DNA from: CAVYXK01 sp963708245 | GTDB lineage: Bacteria > Pseudomonadota > Alphaproteobacteria > Acetobacterales > Acetobacteraceae | Assembly (NCBI GenBank): GCA_963708245.1 | Contig: OY970201.1 | Location: 1,116,001-1,180,000 of the forward strand | Direction of reading: 5' to 3' | Length of the DNA: 64,000 bases | Shown: one piece after another, positions 43,579-52,837 of the stretch | Position numbering within the stretch: the first letter of the stretch is position 1 | How the letters are laid out: every line of letters begins with the position of its first letter | The notes under the pieces: model-generated | The model's input: the letters and a program-made list of their open reading frames with translations, nothing else | Told to the model about the DNA's origin: nothing | Database searches by the model: none | Position numbers and translations under genes: made by a program

Positions 43579-45999
43579 ATGGCCGCCGCCGTCAGATCCG
43601 CTCCCATCTCCACCAGGGCCGGGCGGCGCCACTTCGCCTCGCCGGCGATCTGGAGCCTGATGCAACGCCGGACGGCGGAGCTCGGTGGCCTGGCACTCGG
43701 ACTGCTCGGGCTCGCGCTGCTGGTGGCACTGGCCAGCTACAACCCCTCCGACCCGAGCCTGAACACCGTAACAGCGCGGCCGGCCACCAACCTGGCTGGG
43801 CCGGTGGGCGCAGTCCTCGCCGACTTGCTGCTGCAGGGCTTCGGCGTCGCCGGCGCGCTGCCGGGTCTGGCGATGCTGGCTTGGGCCTGGCGCATTGCAT
43901 CCCGCCGCGGGCTCGGCAGCATGGCTGCCCGTCTGGCCGTCACCGGTGCGGCGATGCCGATGCTCGCCACATCGCTCGAGGCCGTGCCGCGCCTGCGGTC
44001 TGTCGCCTGGCCAACTCTGGCCGGGCCGGGCGGAGCCGTTGGACAGGTGCTCGCCCCAACCATGTTGGAAGCAGGACGTGGGGTGCTTGGACCGGTAGGC
44101 GGCGTGCTGGTCTGGACGCTCGGGACGGCATTCGCCGCCACCCTCGTGTTGCTGGCGCTCGGCCTGTCGGGCGCGGAGTGGCGTGCCGTCTGGCGGCTGC
44201 TCGCCCGGGTTGCACGGTTCTCGGTCTCCACCGGCTGGAACGCGGCAGCCGTGGTCGGGCGGGCAGGAGGCGCGGGCGCCAGCATGGCTTCGCCTTTGAT
44301 CCGCCTGTTCCGGCGCTATCGCGCGCCCGACAAGGACGCACCCCCGCCAGGTCTGGCCGAGCGGCGCGAGCCGCGGGTGGGCGATCCCCGCGCATCGCCG
44401 GCGCCCGACCAACCCCCGCCGACCATCCATCAACCACGTCAGGTCGTCACCGCCCGCCAGCCGGCGCAACAGAGCCTGCCGCTGGCCGAGCCTGGCTGGC
44501 GGTTTCCTGCGCTTTCGCTGCTGAAGCCCGCCCCGGCCCGCGCCACCACGGGCCCGAGCGCCGAGGCGCTGGAAGCCAACGCACGGCTGCTGGAGACCGT
44601 GCTGTCCGATTACGGTGTGCAGGGCAGTATCGCCGAAATTCGCCCGGGGCCGGTGGTGACGCTCTACGAGCTCGAGCCCGCGCCCGGCATCCGCAGCGCC
44701 CGGGTAATAGGCCTGGCCGATGATGTCGCCCGCAGCCTGTCTGTCATGGCCGTGCGCATCGCCACCGTGCCCGGGCGGAACGTGATCGGCATCGAGGTCC
44801 CGAACGCCAAACGCGAGACGGTGTTCCTGTCCGAGATATTGGCCTCGGACGACGTACAGAAGCATCCTGGCCGGCTGACGCTGGCCTTGGGCAAGGACAT
44901 CTCCGGGGCGCCGATCGTCGCCGACCTGCAACGAATGCCGCATCTGATGATCGCCGGTACCACCGGCTCGGGGAAGTCGGTCGGGGTCAATGCGATGATC
45001 CTGAGCCTGCTGTATCGGCTGCCCCCCGACCAGTGCCGGCTGATCCTGATCGACCCGAAGATGCTGGAGCTCTCGATGTACGAGGGCATCCCACATCTGA
45101 TGGCTCCGGTGGTGACCGAACCGGCCAAGGCGGTGACCGCGCTGAAATGGACGGTGCGCGAGATGGAGCGGCGCTACCGGGCGATGAGCCAGTTGGGCGT
45201 GCGCAATATCGGCGGCTACAATGACCGCGTGGCCGATGCCCGCGCCAAGGGCGAGGTGGTGACCCGCCGCGTGCAGACCGGCTTCGACCCTGATACGGGC
45301 CGCCCGACCTTCGAGGAGCAGCCTCTGGCGCTGGAGCCGCTGCCGTTCATCGTGGTGGTGGTCGATGAGATGGCCGACCTGATGATGGTCGCCGGGAAGG
45401 ACATCGAGGCGGCGGTGCAGCGCCTGGCGCAGATGGCCCGGGCCGCCGGCATCCATGTGATCATGGCGACCCAGCGGCCGTCGGTCGATGTGATCACCGG
45501 CACGATCAAGGCAAATTTCCCAACCCGCATCAGCTTCCAGGTCATCAGCAAGTTCGACAGCCGCACCATCCTGGGCGAGCAGGGGGCGGAGCAGCTCCTG
45601 GGCCAGGGCGACATGCTCTACATGGCCGGCGGCGGGCGGATCACCCGCGTGCATGGGCCGTTCGTCTCGGACCAGGAGGTGGAAGAGGTGGTGGCGTTCC
45701 TGCGCGAGCAGGGCGAGCCGGCTTATGTCGATGCCGTGACCGAGGTCGAGGACGACGACGGCCCGATAGTGCCGGGTCTTTTGGGTTCGGATGCCGGGGA
45801 GAAGGGGCTCTACGAGCAGGCCGTTGCCCTGGTGGCGCGCGAGGGCAAGGCATCCACCAGCTTCCTCCAGCGGCATTTGAATCTGGGATACAACCGGGCG
45901 GCCAAGCTGATCGAGCAGATGGAGAAGGAAGGCGTGGTCGGCCCCGCCAATCACGTGGGCAAGCGCGAGGTGCTGATCCGGCAGGCGGAGGAGGATTAG
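43579..45999 (+). CDS. ftsK: DNA translocase FtsK
   Basis: An 806-residue FtsK/SpoIIIE translocase that pumps chromosome ends across the division septum and activates dimer resolution. Four transmembrane helices in the first 200 residues, a Pro/Arg-rich linker (about 240-300), the RecA-like motor with Walker A AGTTGSGKSVGVNAMILSLL and Walker B LILIDPKMLELS, ATQRPSVDVITG, and the C-terminal gamma winged helix that reads KOPS (KASTSFLQRHLNLGYNRAAK). It is compact, as in many alphaproteobacteria. Divergent from the small membrane pair. Confidence 0.95.
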   Translation: MAAAVRSAPISTRAGRRHFASPAIWSLMQRRTAELGGLALGLLGLALLVALASYNPSDPSLNTVTARPATNLAGPVGAVLADLLLQGFGVAGALPGLAMLAWAWRIASRRGLGSMAARLAVTGAAMPMLATSLEAVPRLRSVAWPTLAGPGGAVGQVLAPTMLEAGRGVLGPVGGVLVWTLGTAFAATLVLLALGLSGAEWRAVWRLLARVARFSVSTGWNAAAVVGRAGGAGASMASPLIRLFRRYRAPDKDAPPPGLAERREPRVGDPRASPAPDQPPPTIHQPRQVVTARQPAQQSLPLAEPGWRFPALSLLKPAPARATTGPSAEALEANARLLETVLSDYGVQGSIAEIRPGPVVTLYELEPAPGIRSARVIGLADDVARSLSVMAVRIATVPGRNVIGIEVPNAKRETVFLSEILASDDVQKHPGRLTLALGKDISGAPIVADLQRMPHLMIAGTTGSGKSVGVNAMILSLLYRLPPDQCRLILIDPKMLELSMYEGIPHLMAPVVTEPAKAVTALKWTVREMERRYRAMSQLGVRNIGGYNDRVADARAKGEVVTRRVQTGFDPDTGRPTFEEQPLALEPLPFIVVVVDEMADLMMVAGKDIEAAVQRLAQMARAAGIHVIMATQRPSVDVITGTIKANFPTRISFQVISKFDSRTILGEQGAEQLLGQGDMLYMAGGGRITRVHGPFVSDQEVEEVVAFLREQGEPAYVDAVTEVEDDDGPIVPGLLGSDAGEKGLYEQAVALVAREGKASTSFLQRHLNLGYNRAAKLIEQMEKEGVVGPANHVGKREVLIRQAEED

Positions 46000-46531
46000 A
46001 GGCATGGCCGCCGAGTGCGGCCCGCGTCCACCTTTTCCGCGAGCGGGAGCGGCGTATGTGGACTCGGCTTTGCCGTTATCACGATGCGGTCTGTTCTCAT
46101 CGCCGTCTCATTTCGCGGTGCGCGAGACAATTGGATCGCGGGGTGAGATAACTTCAGACCCTCGGGTCAAGGCCCGAGTGCAGGCTCGCTCCGCGCGGCG
46201 GCCCACGGGTCCGAGGCCGAGGGAGCTGCTGCTTGCGGAGTGCGGGGCGCGGCTCGGCATGGCCGCGCCGGACCGGCTGGCGGCTCTGGATGAGGTTCGG
46301 CGGCGGCTGCTCGCCTTATGCGTCGTATGAGTCGCACCTGGATGTTAAGGCTGTATCCGACCCTTTGCGGCCGTTCACCCTCTCTAGCCGGACGTTAGCC
46401 CCGAGGCCCGTTGACGTAGATCAATGCGCCTCCCGGAAGGCCGTGTCATTGAAAATTGCGATCAAGCTGCGCTCGAAGCTGCGAATATGCGGCTTTATCG
46501 GGGAATACCGGATTACACGATACGAGGGGAC
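46000..46531. other. Stretch without a confident gene
   Basis: A 108-codon frame at 46004-46330 starts near the ftsK stop and ends ELLLAECGARLGMAAPDRLA, but no family is recognised and its middle contains a palindromic element. It may be a decayed or chance frame. The rest, up to the lipocalin-like gene, shows nothing. Confidence 0.35.
46161..46178. repeat. CTCGGG-TCAAGG-CCCGAG palindrome
   Basis: A 6-bp stem with a TCAAGG loop. It shares design with 1930-1948 and with a palindromic element common between genes of alphaproteobacteria. Confidence 0.45.
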
Positions 46532-47029
46532 ATGCGTCACTTTCTCACCGCCGGCTTCTTTGTAGCCTTCGCGTTACTGCACGCTCAGTCTGGGATAGCA
46601 GGGGAAGATGCTGGTTCTCAGCTTTTTGGCTCTTGGCGTCTCGTGTCTTACGAACTCAGAGTTGTCGGTGACGAACAACCGGCGCGGCAGGTCTTCGGTG
46701 CTCACCCATTCGGCCGCCTGATCCTGATGCCCAGTCACTATATGGCTGCCTTCGTTTCGAAGCCTGACCGCAAGCCGCCGACCAACGAAGCTGAGTCCGC
46801 AGCGCTCCTGTCATCAATGATCGCTTACACAGGTAAGTTCAGGCTAGAGGGCGACAAGTTCATTACCAAGGTCGATGGCGCGTGGAACGAAATATACAAA
46901 GCCAACGAGCAGATCCGATACTTCACGCTCGAAGGCGACACTCTCAGCATCAGAACAGCGGAGATGGCCAGCGGCGTTCTGCCGGGCAAGCGCGTTGTCT
47001 CCACGCTGGTGTGGACGCGGGAGCAGTAA
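46532..47029 (+). CDS. Lipocalin-like domain protein, exported
   Basis: A 165-residue protein with a signal peptide (MRHFLTAGFFVAFALLHAQS) and a lipocalin-like barrel: LFGSWRLVSYELR, PFGRLILMPSHYMAAF, LEGDKFITKVDGAWNEIY and GDTLSIRTAEM. These proteins bind small hydrophobic ligands, and the ligand here is unknown. The frame extends 36 codons upstream, but the signal peptide fixes the start, with GAGGGG before it. Confidence 0.75.
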   Translation: MRHFLTAGFFVAFALLHAQSGIAGEDAGSQLFGSWRLVSYELRVVGDEQPARQVFGAHPFGRLILMPSHYMAAFVSKPDRKPPTNEAESAALLSSMIAYTGKFRLEGDKFITKVDGAWNEIYKANEQIRYFTLEGDTLSIRTAEMASGVLPGKRVVSTLVWTREQ

Positions 47030-47188
47030 GCCGAGCGAGGGGATCACCCATCCAGTTCCGCGAGCCTGTGGGTTGCCTGCTCGCAAGAGCCGCCGCTGGC
47101 AAAACCGGACGGTGCACGAGTTGATTGTTTGCTTCCCGCCCACAACCGCCTGCGGTGCATATCTCGACTTTCGGATTTCCCGGAAGGT

Positions 47189-47193
47189 ATGAC
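47189..47193. repeat. 5-bp target duplication, left copy (IS1380)
   Basis: ATGAC before the left end, repeated at 48856-48860 after the right end. Confidence 0.75.
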
Positions 47194-48855
47194 CCTAAAT
47201 CCGGCAGTTGAGTGATTGCGCGCCGCGGCTGAATCGGCAGATTTGGCCGGCATGAGCACAGAACAGAGATGTCTGGCGGTTCACCCCGCGGGTGAGCAAC
47301 CGGAAGTTGCGCCGCATTCGGCGATTGCCGATACCTTCGCCGGGCGCGTGCACGTGGAGTGGGACGCCGCCGCACCGGTGACGCCGTTCGGCCAACTGCC
47401 ATTCTTCATCGACTACCTGAAGCAGGCCGGGTTGTTCGACAATTGGGTTGCCGACTGTCCGCTGCGGTTCACTAGCCCGAATGCACCGCGTACACGCGAT
47501 CTGCTTGGCACCGTGCTGCTGTCTGTTCTGGCGGGTCACCGGCGCTATGCCCATGTGACCGCGCTGCGCTGCGATCCGGTGAACCCGCCGTTGCTCGGCA
47601 TGCGCAAGGTGGTCAGCGAGGACTCGGTTCGCCGCGGGCTGGAGAAGATCGACGAAGCGCAAGGCTCGGCCTGGCTGCAAAACCACCTGGACTATTGCAC
47701 CGCTCCGCTGCTCGGCGAGCCGTGGGTGCTCGACATCGATACCACCATCAAACCTTTGTATGGGCACCAGGAAGGCGCCGAGCTGGGCTATAATCCGCAC
47801 AAGCCGGGTCGGCCGTCGCACTGCTATCACAGCTACATGCTGTCGAACCTGCGGCTGGTGCTACGGGTCGAGGTATTGCCCGGCGATCAGCACAACGTCA
47901 GACACGCGACGGGCGGCTTGTGGGAGTTGCTGGATCATCTCGGAGCGGGGCAGCGGCCGTGGCTGCTGCGCGGAGACAAGTCGTGGGGCATCGAGCCGGT
48001 GATGGCGCGGGCCGAGCGGGAGGAGCTGGCGTATCTGTTCCGTCTGCGCATGACGAAAAACGTCACGCGGGCACTGCAACGGGCGATGCAGGCATCGGAC
48101 TGGAAGGATGCCGGCCAGGGCTGGCAGGGCAAGGAGACGAGCCTGCGGCTGGAGGGCTGGAGCCGGCAGCGGAGAGTCATTCTGCTGCGCCGCCAACTGG
48201 CTGGTCCGCCGGCCGTCGATCATGGCGATCCGGCTCAGCGGCGACTTGGCTTCGTCGAGGTGGGCCCCGATCAGGAGGCGTGGGACTACGCTGCGCTGGT
48301 CACCTCAATGGACGATGAAATCCTGACGCTGGGGCAGTTGTATCGCGATCGGGCGGATTGCGAGAACGTTTTTGACGAGCTGAAGAACCAATGGGGTTGG
48401 GGCGGTTTCACGACACAGGACCTCACGCGGTGTCGGCTGCTGGCCGGTATCGTTGCACTGATCTACAACTGGTGGAGCCTGTTCGTCCGGCTGGCTGATC
48501 CGGAGCACCATCGGGAGGCGATCACCACCCGACCCTTGCTGCTGTCGGCGATCGCGCAGCGCACCCAACACGCCGGCCAGGTGAGGCTGACGATCAGCAG
48601 CGCGCATGGCGCGCGCGACAAGGCGAGGCAAGCTTACCTGCGCATCGCCGGCTTTCTTGACCGGCTGCGAAAAAGTGCGGAGCAGTTGGATCCGCTGCAA
48701 CGCTGGTATCGCATCCTCAGTGAAGCGCTCCGCTACTTCTTGCATGGCCGGCAACTGCAGCCACCGCTTCGCCTGAGCCCGGCCTGAGCAATTACCCCAG
48801 GTTGTGGGTCGTCACTTCAGACCGGCGACGATCGGACCCAACTGCCGGATTTAGG
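47194..48855 (+). mobile_element. IS1380-family insertion sequence, complete
   Basis: A 1,662-bp element with perfect 17-bp inverted ends (CCTAAATCCGGCAGTTG at 47194-47210, complement at 48839-48855) and a 5-bp target duplication ATGAC. One intact transposase gene. Recent insertion is likely. Confidence 0.92.
47252..48787 (+). CDS. IS1380-family transposase
   Basis: A 511-residue DDE transposase of the IS1380 family. Landmarks are TPFGQLPFFIDYLKQAG, SEDSVRRGLEKIDEAQGSAW, the first catalytic region LDIDTTIKPLYGHQEGAELG, GDKSWGIEPVM, and the C-terminal DRADCENVFDELKNQWGWGG with the catalytic Glu. Intact from MSTEQRCLAV. The frame begins 12 codons earlier within the inverted-repeat side, but ATG 47252 is preferred. 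Confidence 0.93.
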   Translation: MSTEQRCLAVHPAGEQPEVAPHSAIADTFAGRVHVEWDAAAPVTPFGQLPFFIDYLKQAGLFDNWVADCPLRFTSPNAPRTRDLLGTVLLSVLAGHRRYAHVTALRCDPVNPPLLGMRKVVSEDSVRRGLEKIDEAQGSAWLQNHLDYCTAPLLGEPWVLDIDTTIKPLYGHQEGAELGYNPHKPGRPSHCYHSYMLSNLRLVLRVEVLPGDQHNVRHATGGLWELLDHLGAGQRPWLLRGDKSWGIEPVMARAEREELAYLFRLRMTKNVTRALQRAMQASDWKDAGQGWQGKETSLRLEGWSRQRRVILLRRQLAGPPAVDHGDPAQRRLGFVEVGPDQEAWDYAALVTSMDDEILTLGQLYRDRADCENVFDELKNQWGWGGFTTQDLTRCRLLAGIVALIYNWWSLFVRLADPEHHREAITTRPLLLSAIAQRTQHAGQVRLTISSAHGARDKARQAYLRIAGFLDRLRKSAEQLDPLQRWYRILSEALRYFLHGRQLQPPLRLSPA

Positions 48856-48860
48856 ATGAC
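48856..48860. repeat. 5-bp target duplication, right copy (IS1380)
   Basis: ATGAC, matching 47189-47193. Confidence 0.75.
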
Positions 48861-49205
48861 CGTAATGGAAGCGCAGCGACTTCGCCGCGTCGCGTGACGT
48901 GGGACGGTCTCACGCAGGGCGACGTCGCAGCGCGCTTGTCATAATAGGCGTTTATTCGCGCCGGCACGGCCGCCGTGGGTGGCCATTCTCCCGGCCGCTT
49001 CGCGGCGGCCCACTTTCCGTATTATGCGATTAAGCGGCGGTGCCGTCGCCAGCGCGAAGGCCAGGATTACATGTGCCGGTTTCGAGGTAGGTTTGGTGGG
49101 ACCAGCCGATAGCTCACAGGCACCATGGGAGAACCGACCAAGTGTCTATATGGGAGACGAAGGACGTCGTGCTTGCCGGCGTGGCTGCCGCCTCAGCGCC
49201 ACAAA
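48861..49205. other. Intergenic, no gene seen
   Basis: About 345 bases between the IS1380 element and the PIN-like gene. It includes GGCCGC-rich inverted sequence around 48995-49015 but no credible frame. Confidence 0.4.
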
Positions 49206-50018
49206 TCACGGCAGGGAAAATATTTGCCGAAGGACAAACTCAGCGTCCGTATATATCTCGCTTGCTTTATTGTCTGCTGTTAATAGGCCGTCGAAATAGG
49301 TGGAGAACGTCACAAAGTTCACGTCAACACTATCGTTGCGCAACTTCTCCTGGTTCGCTTTCCCCGCACCGCCGACTTCAATCCACTTTAGGATCAACAC
49401 ATAGGTGCAAAGCGCATATCGGAAAATGAACGTGTTGTGAACCTCCGGCCCCTTCGGCAGCTTCGTCACACTTGGATGGTCTTTGAATAAATGCACCGTG
49501 AGCAGGAGAATATTGTGAACCAGTTTCTCAAGCATTCGCGGCGTATAGCTTTCACGTCGCCGCAGAGTCTTTAACTCCGCAGGCGAGTAGGTCTTTGCCA
49601 TCAAATCGAATCCAGAAGATAGTGTTGGCGAGTCCTTAAGCATTCTACCCATGTGGGCATTCGCTTCGCGTCCAAGCTCCAAAAGCTGCCGTTGAAGATA
49701 CACATCACCGCGTTCTGCCGCCAGCAGGAGGCGGCAATACTTCGGAAATTCGCTTGTCTGGCTCACGTCAATCAAGCTTTCAGGTGACGAGGCGTCGTGT
49801 GCGCTCAGTCCACAAACGTCCTGCGTCCTCTTCAACACGATCACCTGCTTCGGATGGTGTGCTAGGATTTCCATAGACCGATAGATCGATTTTAGGGTGT
49901 CGCCCTTGTAAGCCTCCATAGCCGCGTAGTCCGTAAGGACTGCACAGTTGTCAGATTTCGAGAGATACGCTCTAAGCGTCTCTGATTGCAGAGAATTGCT
50001 ATCGACTACCTTGCGCAT
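49206..50018 (-). CDS. PIN-like domain protein
   Basis: A 270-residue protein with signs of a PIN-type RNase fold at both ends: N-terminal MRKVVDSNSLQSETLRAYL with the first Asp, VLTDYAAMEAYKGDT with the second acidic set, and C-terminal VTFSTYFDGLLTADNKASEI with the late Asp that PIN nucleases use. A helical insert of about 150 residues separates these parts, unusual for VapC toxins. Base composition is lower in GC than neighbours, indicating transfer. Starts at 50099 (MANHAGAVEV) are possible. No antitoxin-like gene adjoins; the divergent small membrane protein is a different family. Function untested: defence or RNA cleavage is a guess. Confidence 0.55.
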   Translation of the reverse strand: MRKVVDSNSLQSETLRAYLSKSDNCAVLTDYAAMEAYKGDTLKSIYRSMEILAHHPKQVIVLKRTQDVCGLSAHDASSPESLIDVSQTSEFPKYCRLLLAAERGDVYLQRQLLELGREANAHMGRMLKDSPTLSSGFDLMAKTYSPAELKTLRRRESYTPRMLEKLVHNILLLTVHLFKDHPSVTKLPKGPEVHNTFIFRYALCTYVLILKWIEVGGAGKANQEKLRNDSVDVNFVTFSTYFDGLLTADNKASEIYTDAEFVLRQIFSLP

Positions 50019-50173
50019 CGCGGAAACACCACCGGCTAGACGTGTCGCACGATACTCCATCATCGCCGGAACTTCCACAGCGCCGGCATGATTTGCCATA
50101 ATGGGATTCTGCGACACCGACACGAGCGCGGTTAAGGGCCTCCACACTGGGAACGCAATTCGGGTGCAAGCAA

Positions 50174-50437
50174 ATGCCTGACGACGACGAAATCAAGTGG
50201 CGCGCGGAATTTCTCGCAGCGGGCGAGTCTGAAATCCGTGATGCCGTCAATCACCGCGCGGCCTACGGTGCCGACCAAAAGAAGCGGCTATACGCTTTTC
50301 GCTGGCCGCGCGAACAAGACGAGGCCAGAAGGCGACGAGAAGGCCAAACGTATCGCTACGCGCGCTGGATGTTTTGGGCTGCCGTCGCGGCGGTGATGGT
50401 AGGCATAATCGGCACACTGGTGACATGGCTCCACTAG
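50174..50437 (+). CDS. Small membrane protein, unknown function
   Basis: An 87-residue protein beginning MPDDDEIKWRAEFLAAGESE, then a charged central part (KRLYAFRWPREQDEARRRRE) and a C-terminal transmembrane helix (WAAVAAVMVGIIGTLVTWLH). Similar tail-anchored small proteins are frequent in alphaproteobacterial genomes, often near mobile DNA, without assigned function. It is divergent from the PIN-like gene across about 75 to 155 bases. Confidence 0.7.
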   Translation: MPDDDEIKWRAEFLAAGESEIRDAVNHRAAYGADQKKRLYAFRWPREQDEARRRREGQTYRYARWMFWAAVAAVMVGIIGTLVTWLH

Positions 50438-50534
50438 CCCATAAACTGTCTTATGCGGCAACCGTCAGGGCGACGATTTCGAGGCTTGTTTAGCCGTGTG
50501 CCACTCTGGCAGCGGATGCACGACGAACATCCGA

Positions 50535-50900
50535 TCAGGGTGCCTCAACCCAAGCGCGCGCCGTTTCCCTGTCGCCGGTTGGGTACACGCGAAGCTGTCC
50601 CGGCATTAAGAAGCGGAGCGCGTTCACCGCGTGTGTGATCCAGGCCACGTCCGTCACGACGGCGACACGCTGCCAGCGCATCCAATATTCGACCCCGACC
50701 CTAAAATCCTCCCACACCGCACCGGGCTCCATGCCGGCGAAGTCCGCGCCGATCTCGTAATAGAACCAAATCTTCGGATGCCGCTTGGCGACCGCCTCGA
50801 CCCGAGGGATCAGAACCGCCTCGTAATCTCCGCGCGTAACACGCCCGACAGCGCTGGCCGCGATCACGTTGTCCCCAAACCCCTCCAGGATTTTGATCAT
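50535..50900 (-). CDS. SpoIIAA/STAS-like protein
   Basis: A 121-residue SpoIIAA-like domain protein (STAS/SEC14-like fold): MIKILEGFGDNVIAASAVGR, TRGDYEAVLIPRVEAVAKRH, IWFYYEIGADFAGMEPGAVW, then VAVVTDVAWITHAVNALRF. Such proteins are small and cytosolic, perhaps binding lipids or anti-sigma partners, without firm function. The frame begins nine codons earlier, but MIKILEG is the usual start. Alone between the small membrane protein and the polytopic protein. Confidence 0.75.
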   Translation of the reverse strand: MIKILEGFGDNVIAASAVGRVTRGDYEAVLIPRVEAVAKRHPKIWFYYEIGADFAGMEPGAVWEDFRVGVEYWMRWQRVAVVTDVAWITHAVNALRFLMPGQLRVYPTGDRETARAWVEAP

Positions 50901-51106
50901 TGTCCCTTCCCGGTCGTTGTGGACCAAGTGGTAAACTACTACATTACGCTCAGCAGGTCACTGCTTACGGCCCCCCGAACGCAGCGGATGCGGACGCAAC
51001 AGGATCGCAGCGTGCGCAAACCACCCGGTTGACCGCCCGCCGCGCCGAGTTGCGATAAGGTGGTGCAACGCTGGTTGCGCGTGGCCTGAAGTAGCGTCGT
51101 TGCATC

Positions 51107-52714
51107 CTATGTCGCCGGATGGGACAACGGCATTTCTCCTCTGGGGGCGCCCATGCTGGCCGGAGGCGATCGGTCCGCAGGCACCCCGGCGGTTCGAAGC
51201 GTCGCGCGATACCAATTCGGTATGGTGGCGCCGAACAGACCCCCGATCAGGGCATTGAGCAATACCGGAACGAAAAGTGGTGGCGACGCGCTGTGCGGGT
51301 GCAATGCAGCCTGGTCTTGCGCCAGCCACTGCACGACGAGCAGCCCTACAACTCCCATGAGCCCAGCCAGCCCCACGCCCTCGATCCATCGGAGCCAGGG
51401 CGGGTCACGCTCGGCGCGGGCAAAATCGTCGCACGCAAACGCCAACGCAAAGGCCATGACCGTTGACAAGAGCAGCCACTTGCACTGTGCCGCAAACGGC
51501 ATCACTGCATTATCACCAGCAAAGAAATGCAGGCGCAGAAGATAGAACACGTACGAAACAGGCAGGGACACCGTGATCGCGCAGACACCTGACATGACGT
51601 ATGCGAGCATGGGCCGTTCGTGCGCGGAGCGTATATCCGCGAAGCTCCAGAGCTGCTTCGGCAGCAGCGCAAATGCTGCCGCCACGCAGTTATAGATGGC
51701 GACAAGGAGCCCGATGGCGAACGCTTTCTCCAGGGGCATCTGGTCCGCCAGCAGGAAGGTCGAGATCGCGAACAGCGCCATGACGCCGGCCATGTCGAGG
51801 CTCAGCAGGTTTAGGGGCATGCGTATCGGACTCGGGAGCTGAATGGAGAAGCCCATATTGGTGAGCTTCTGGGCCACCTCGGTCTCGCCGTTGCAGCTAT
51901 AGAGCAGCGCCCTGGCCAGCATCAGCCGAAGTTCATCATACGCTTCCAACGTGAGAGACTTGAAGTTATCGACTGCATCGGGAATCGGCTGCAGCGCCCG
52001 CTGGGAGAGCTGGCCCGTTAATGCAAAAAATCCCACCGACTGGGCAAAGAAGGCGCCCATCCTCTTTTCGAAGGCGGACACGTCCTCGGGGAAATCGTCG
52101 CTAAAGCGCGGCCAGCTTTTTAGATTTGTAAGAGCCATATACAGCACGAGATTACGAGTAAACTGGAACCGGGAGACATCGGCCCTGGAATCCGGCCGCA
52201 ACTCTTCAGCGACCGCGTTTGGAAACGACTTGCTGTCGATAATGTAATTCCGTGCGAGCAGAAGCAGGTCTTCAGTGACCCTGAACGGCGCCGCGGCCAT
52301 GCGTTGCGCCCATCCGACGGCGCCGAAGGGAATCGCCCCCATCCGGTGAAAGAAGCGCAGCATGGCGGCGTCGAAGTCGCGAAGCACCGGGAACGAGGGC
52401 AGTAGCGTGGTGAGCGCAAGCGCCGACACAAGCGCCGCATCGAGGCCATTCAGGTTGGCCGGGATCGCCTCTGATGCTCCGGAATGCAGTACCCCCAGCA
52501 GCGTCGGCCGCTGCCCCAGCAGCCAAGCGAGCAGCATCAGCAAGCCGATGCAGGAGGCGACATATGTCGTGCAACTGGCCAGATACTGGAAGCGGCTGGT
52601 CTGGCTGCGGACAGTCTTGGGCGTGTTGAACCGGCTTACGGCGTAAAAGCCGACAAGCACCGATGCGACGAAATAGCTAGCATCGATGTGCAATACGGCA
52701 AGGATGGCGTCCAT
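51107..52714 (-). CDS. Polytopic membrane protein of unknown function
   Basis: A 535-residue protein not recognised by family. Hydrophobic segments cluster at residues about 8-25, 48-68 and 90-110, and again from about 310 to 500 (at least six helices, e.g. MAGVMALFAISTFLLADQMP, AFAIGLLVAIYNCVAAAFAL). Between them lies a soluble helical domain of about 180 residues (RFSDDFPEDVSAFEKRMGAF). The frame opens a further 101 codons upstream with no coding character, and MDAILAVLHIDASYFVASVL is the likely start. A CRP-like palindrome lies about 90 bases upstream. No enzymatic motif was found. Confidence 0.6.
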   Translation of the reverse strand: MDAILAVLHIDASYFVASVLVGFYAVSRFNTPKTVRSQTSRFQYLASCTTYVASCIGLLMLLAWLLGQRPTLLGVLHSGASEAIPANLNGLDAALVSALALTTLLPSFPVLRDFDAAMLRFFHRMGAIPFGAVGWAQRMAAAPFRVTEDLLLLARNYIIDSKSFPNAVAEELRPDSRADVSRFQFTRNLVLYMALTNLKSWPRFSDDFPEDVSAFEKRMGAFFAQSVGFFALTGQLSQRALQPIPDAVDNFKSLTLEAYDELRLMLARALLYSCNGETEVAQKLTNMGFSIQLPSPIRMPLNLLSLDMAGVMALFAISTFLLADQMPLEKAFAIGLLVAIYNCVAAAFALLPKQLWSFADIRSAHERPMLAYVMSGVCAITVSLPVSYVFYLLRLHFFAGDNAVMPFAAQCKWLLLSTVMAFALAFACDDFARAERDPPWLRWIEGVGLAGLMGVVGLLVVQWLAQDQAALHPHSASPPLFVPVLLNALIGGLFGATIPNWYRATLRTAGVPADRSPPASMGAPRGEMPLSHPAT

Positions 52715-52801
52715 GGCCGCGTACTCCCCGTGGTTGGTAGTCTGGGTCTTGACTTCTCCTGGCTTGGCCGGAGCAGCATATCGCACCCATGGCGAGCCTG
52801 C

Positions 52802-52817
52802 AGTGACGTAGCTCACA
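52802..52817. promoter_or_regulatory. CRP-like site AGTGA-N6-TCACA
   Basis: Nearly the same as the site at 15280-15295 (14 of 16 positions in GTGASGTAGCTCACAS), 88 bases upstream of the polytopic protein gene. A perfect 8-bp palindrome CCACGAAC-GAG-GTTCGTGG follows immediately at 52819-52837. Confidence 0.4.
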
Positions 52818-52818
52818 C

Positions 52819-52837
52819 CCACGAACGAGGTTCGTGG
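52819..52837. promoter_or_regulatory. Perfect 8-bp palindrome
   Basis: CCACGAAC and GTTCGTGG around GAG, between the lipoprotein and polytopic-protein genes, in a stretch of about 315 bases (52715-53029) with no gene. A possible operator or the stem of a short hairpin. Confidence 0.35.

Noticed and set aside
43411..46005. 864-codon minus-strand frame over ftsK
   Set aside because: His/Arg/Gln-rich antisense of a strongly conserved gene.
46004..46330. 108-residue frame after ftsK
   Set aside because: No family, interrupted by a palindromic element; mentioned only as gap content.
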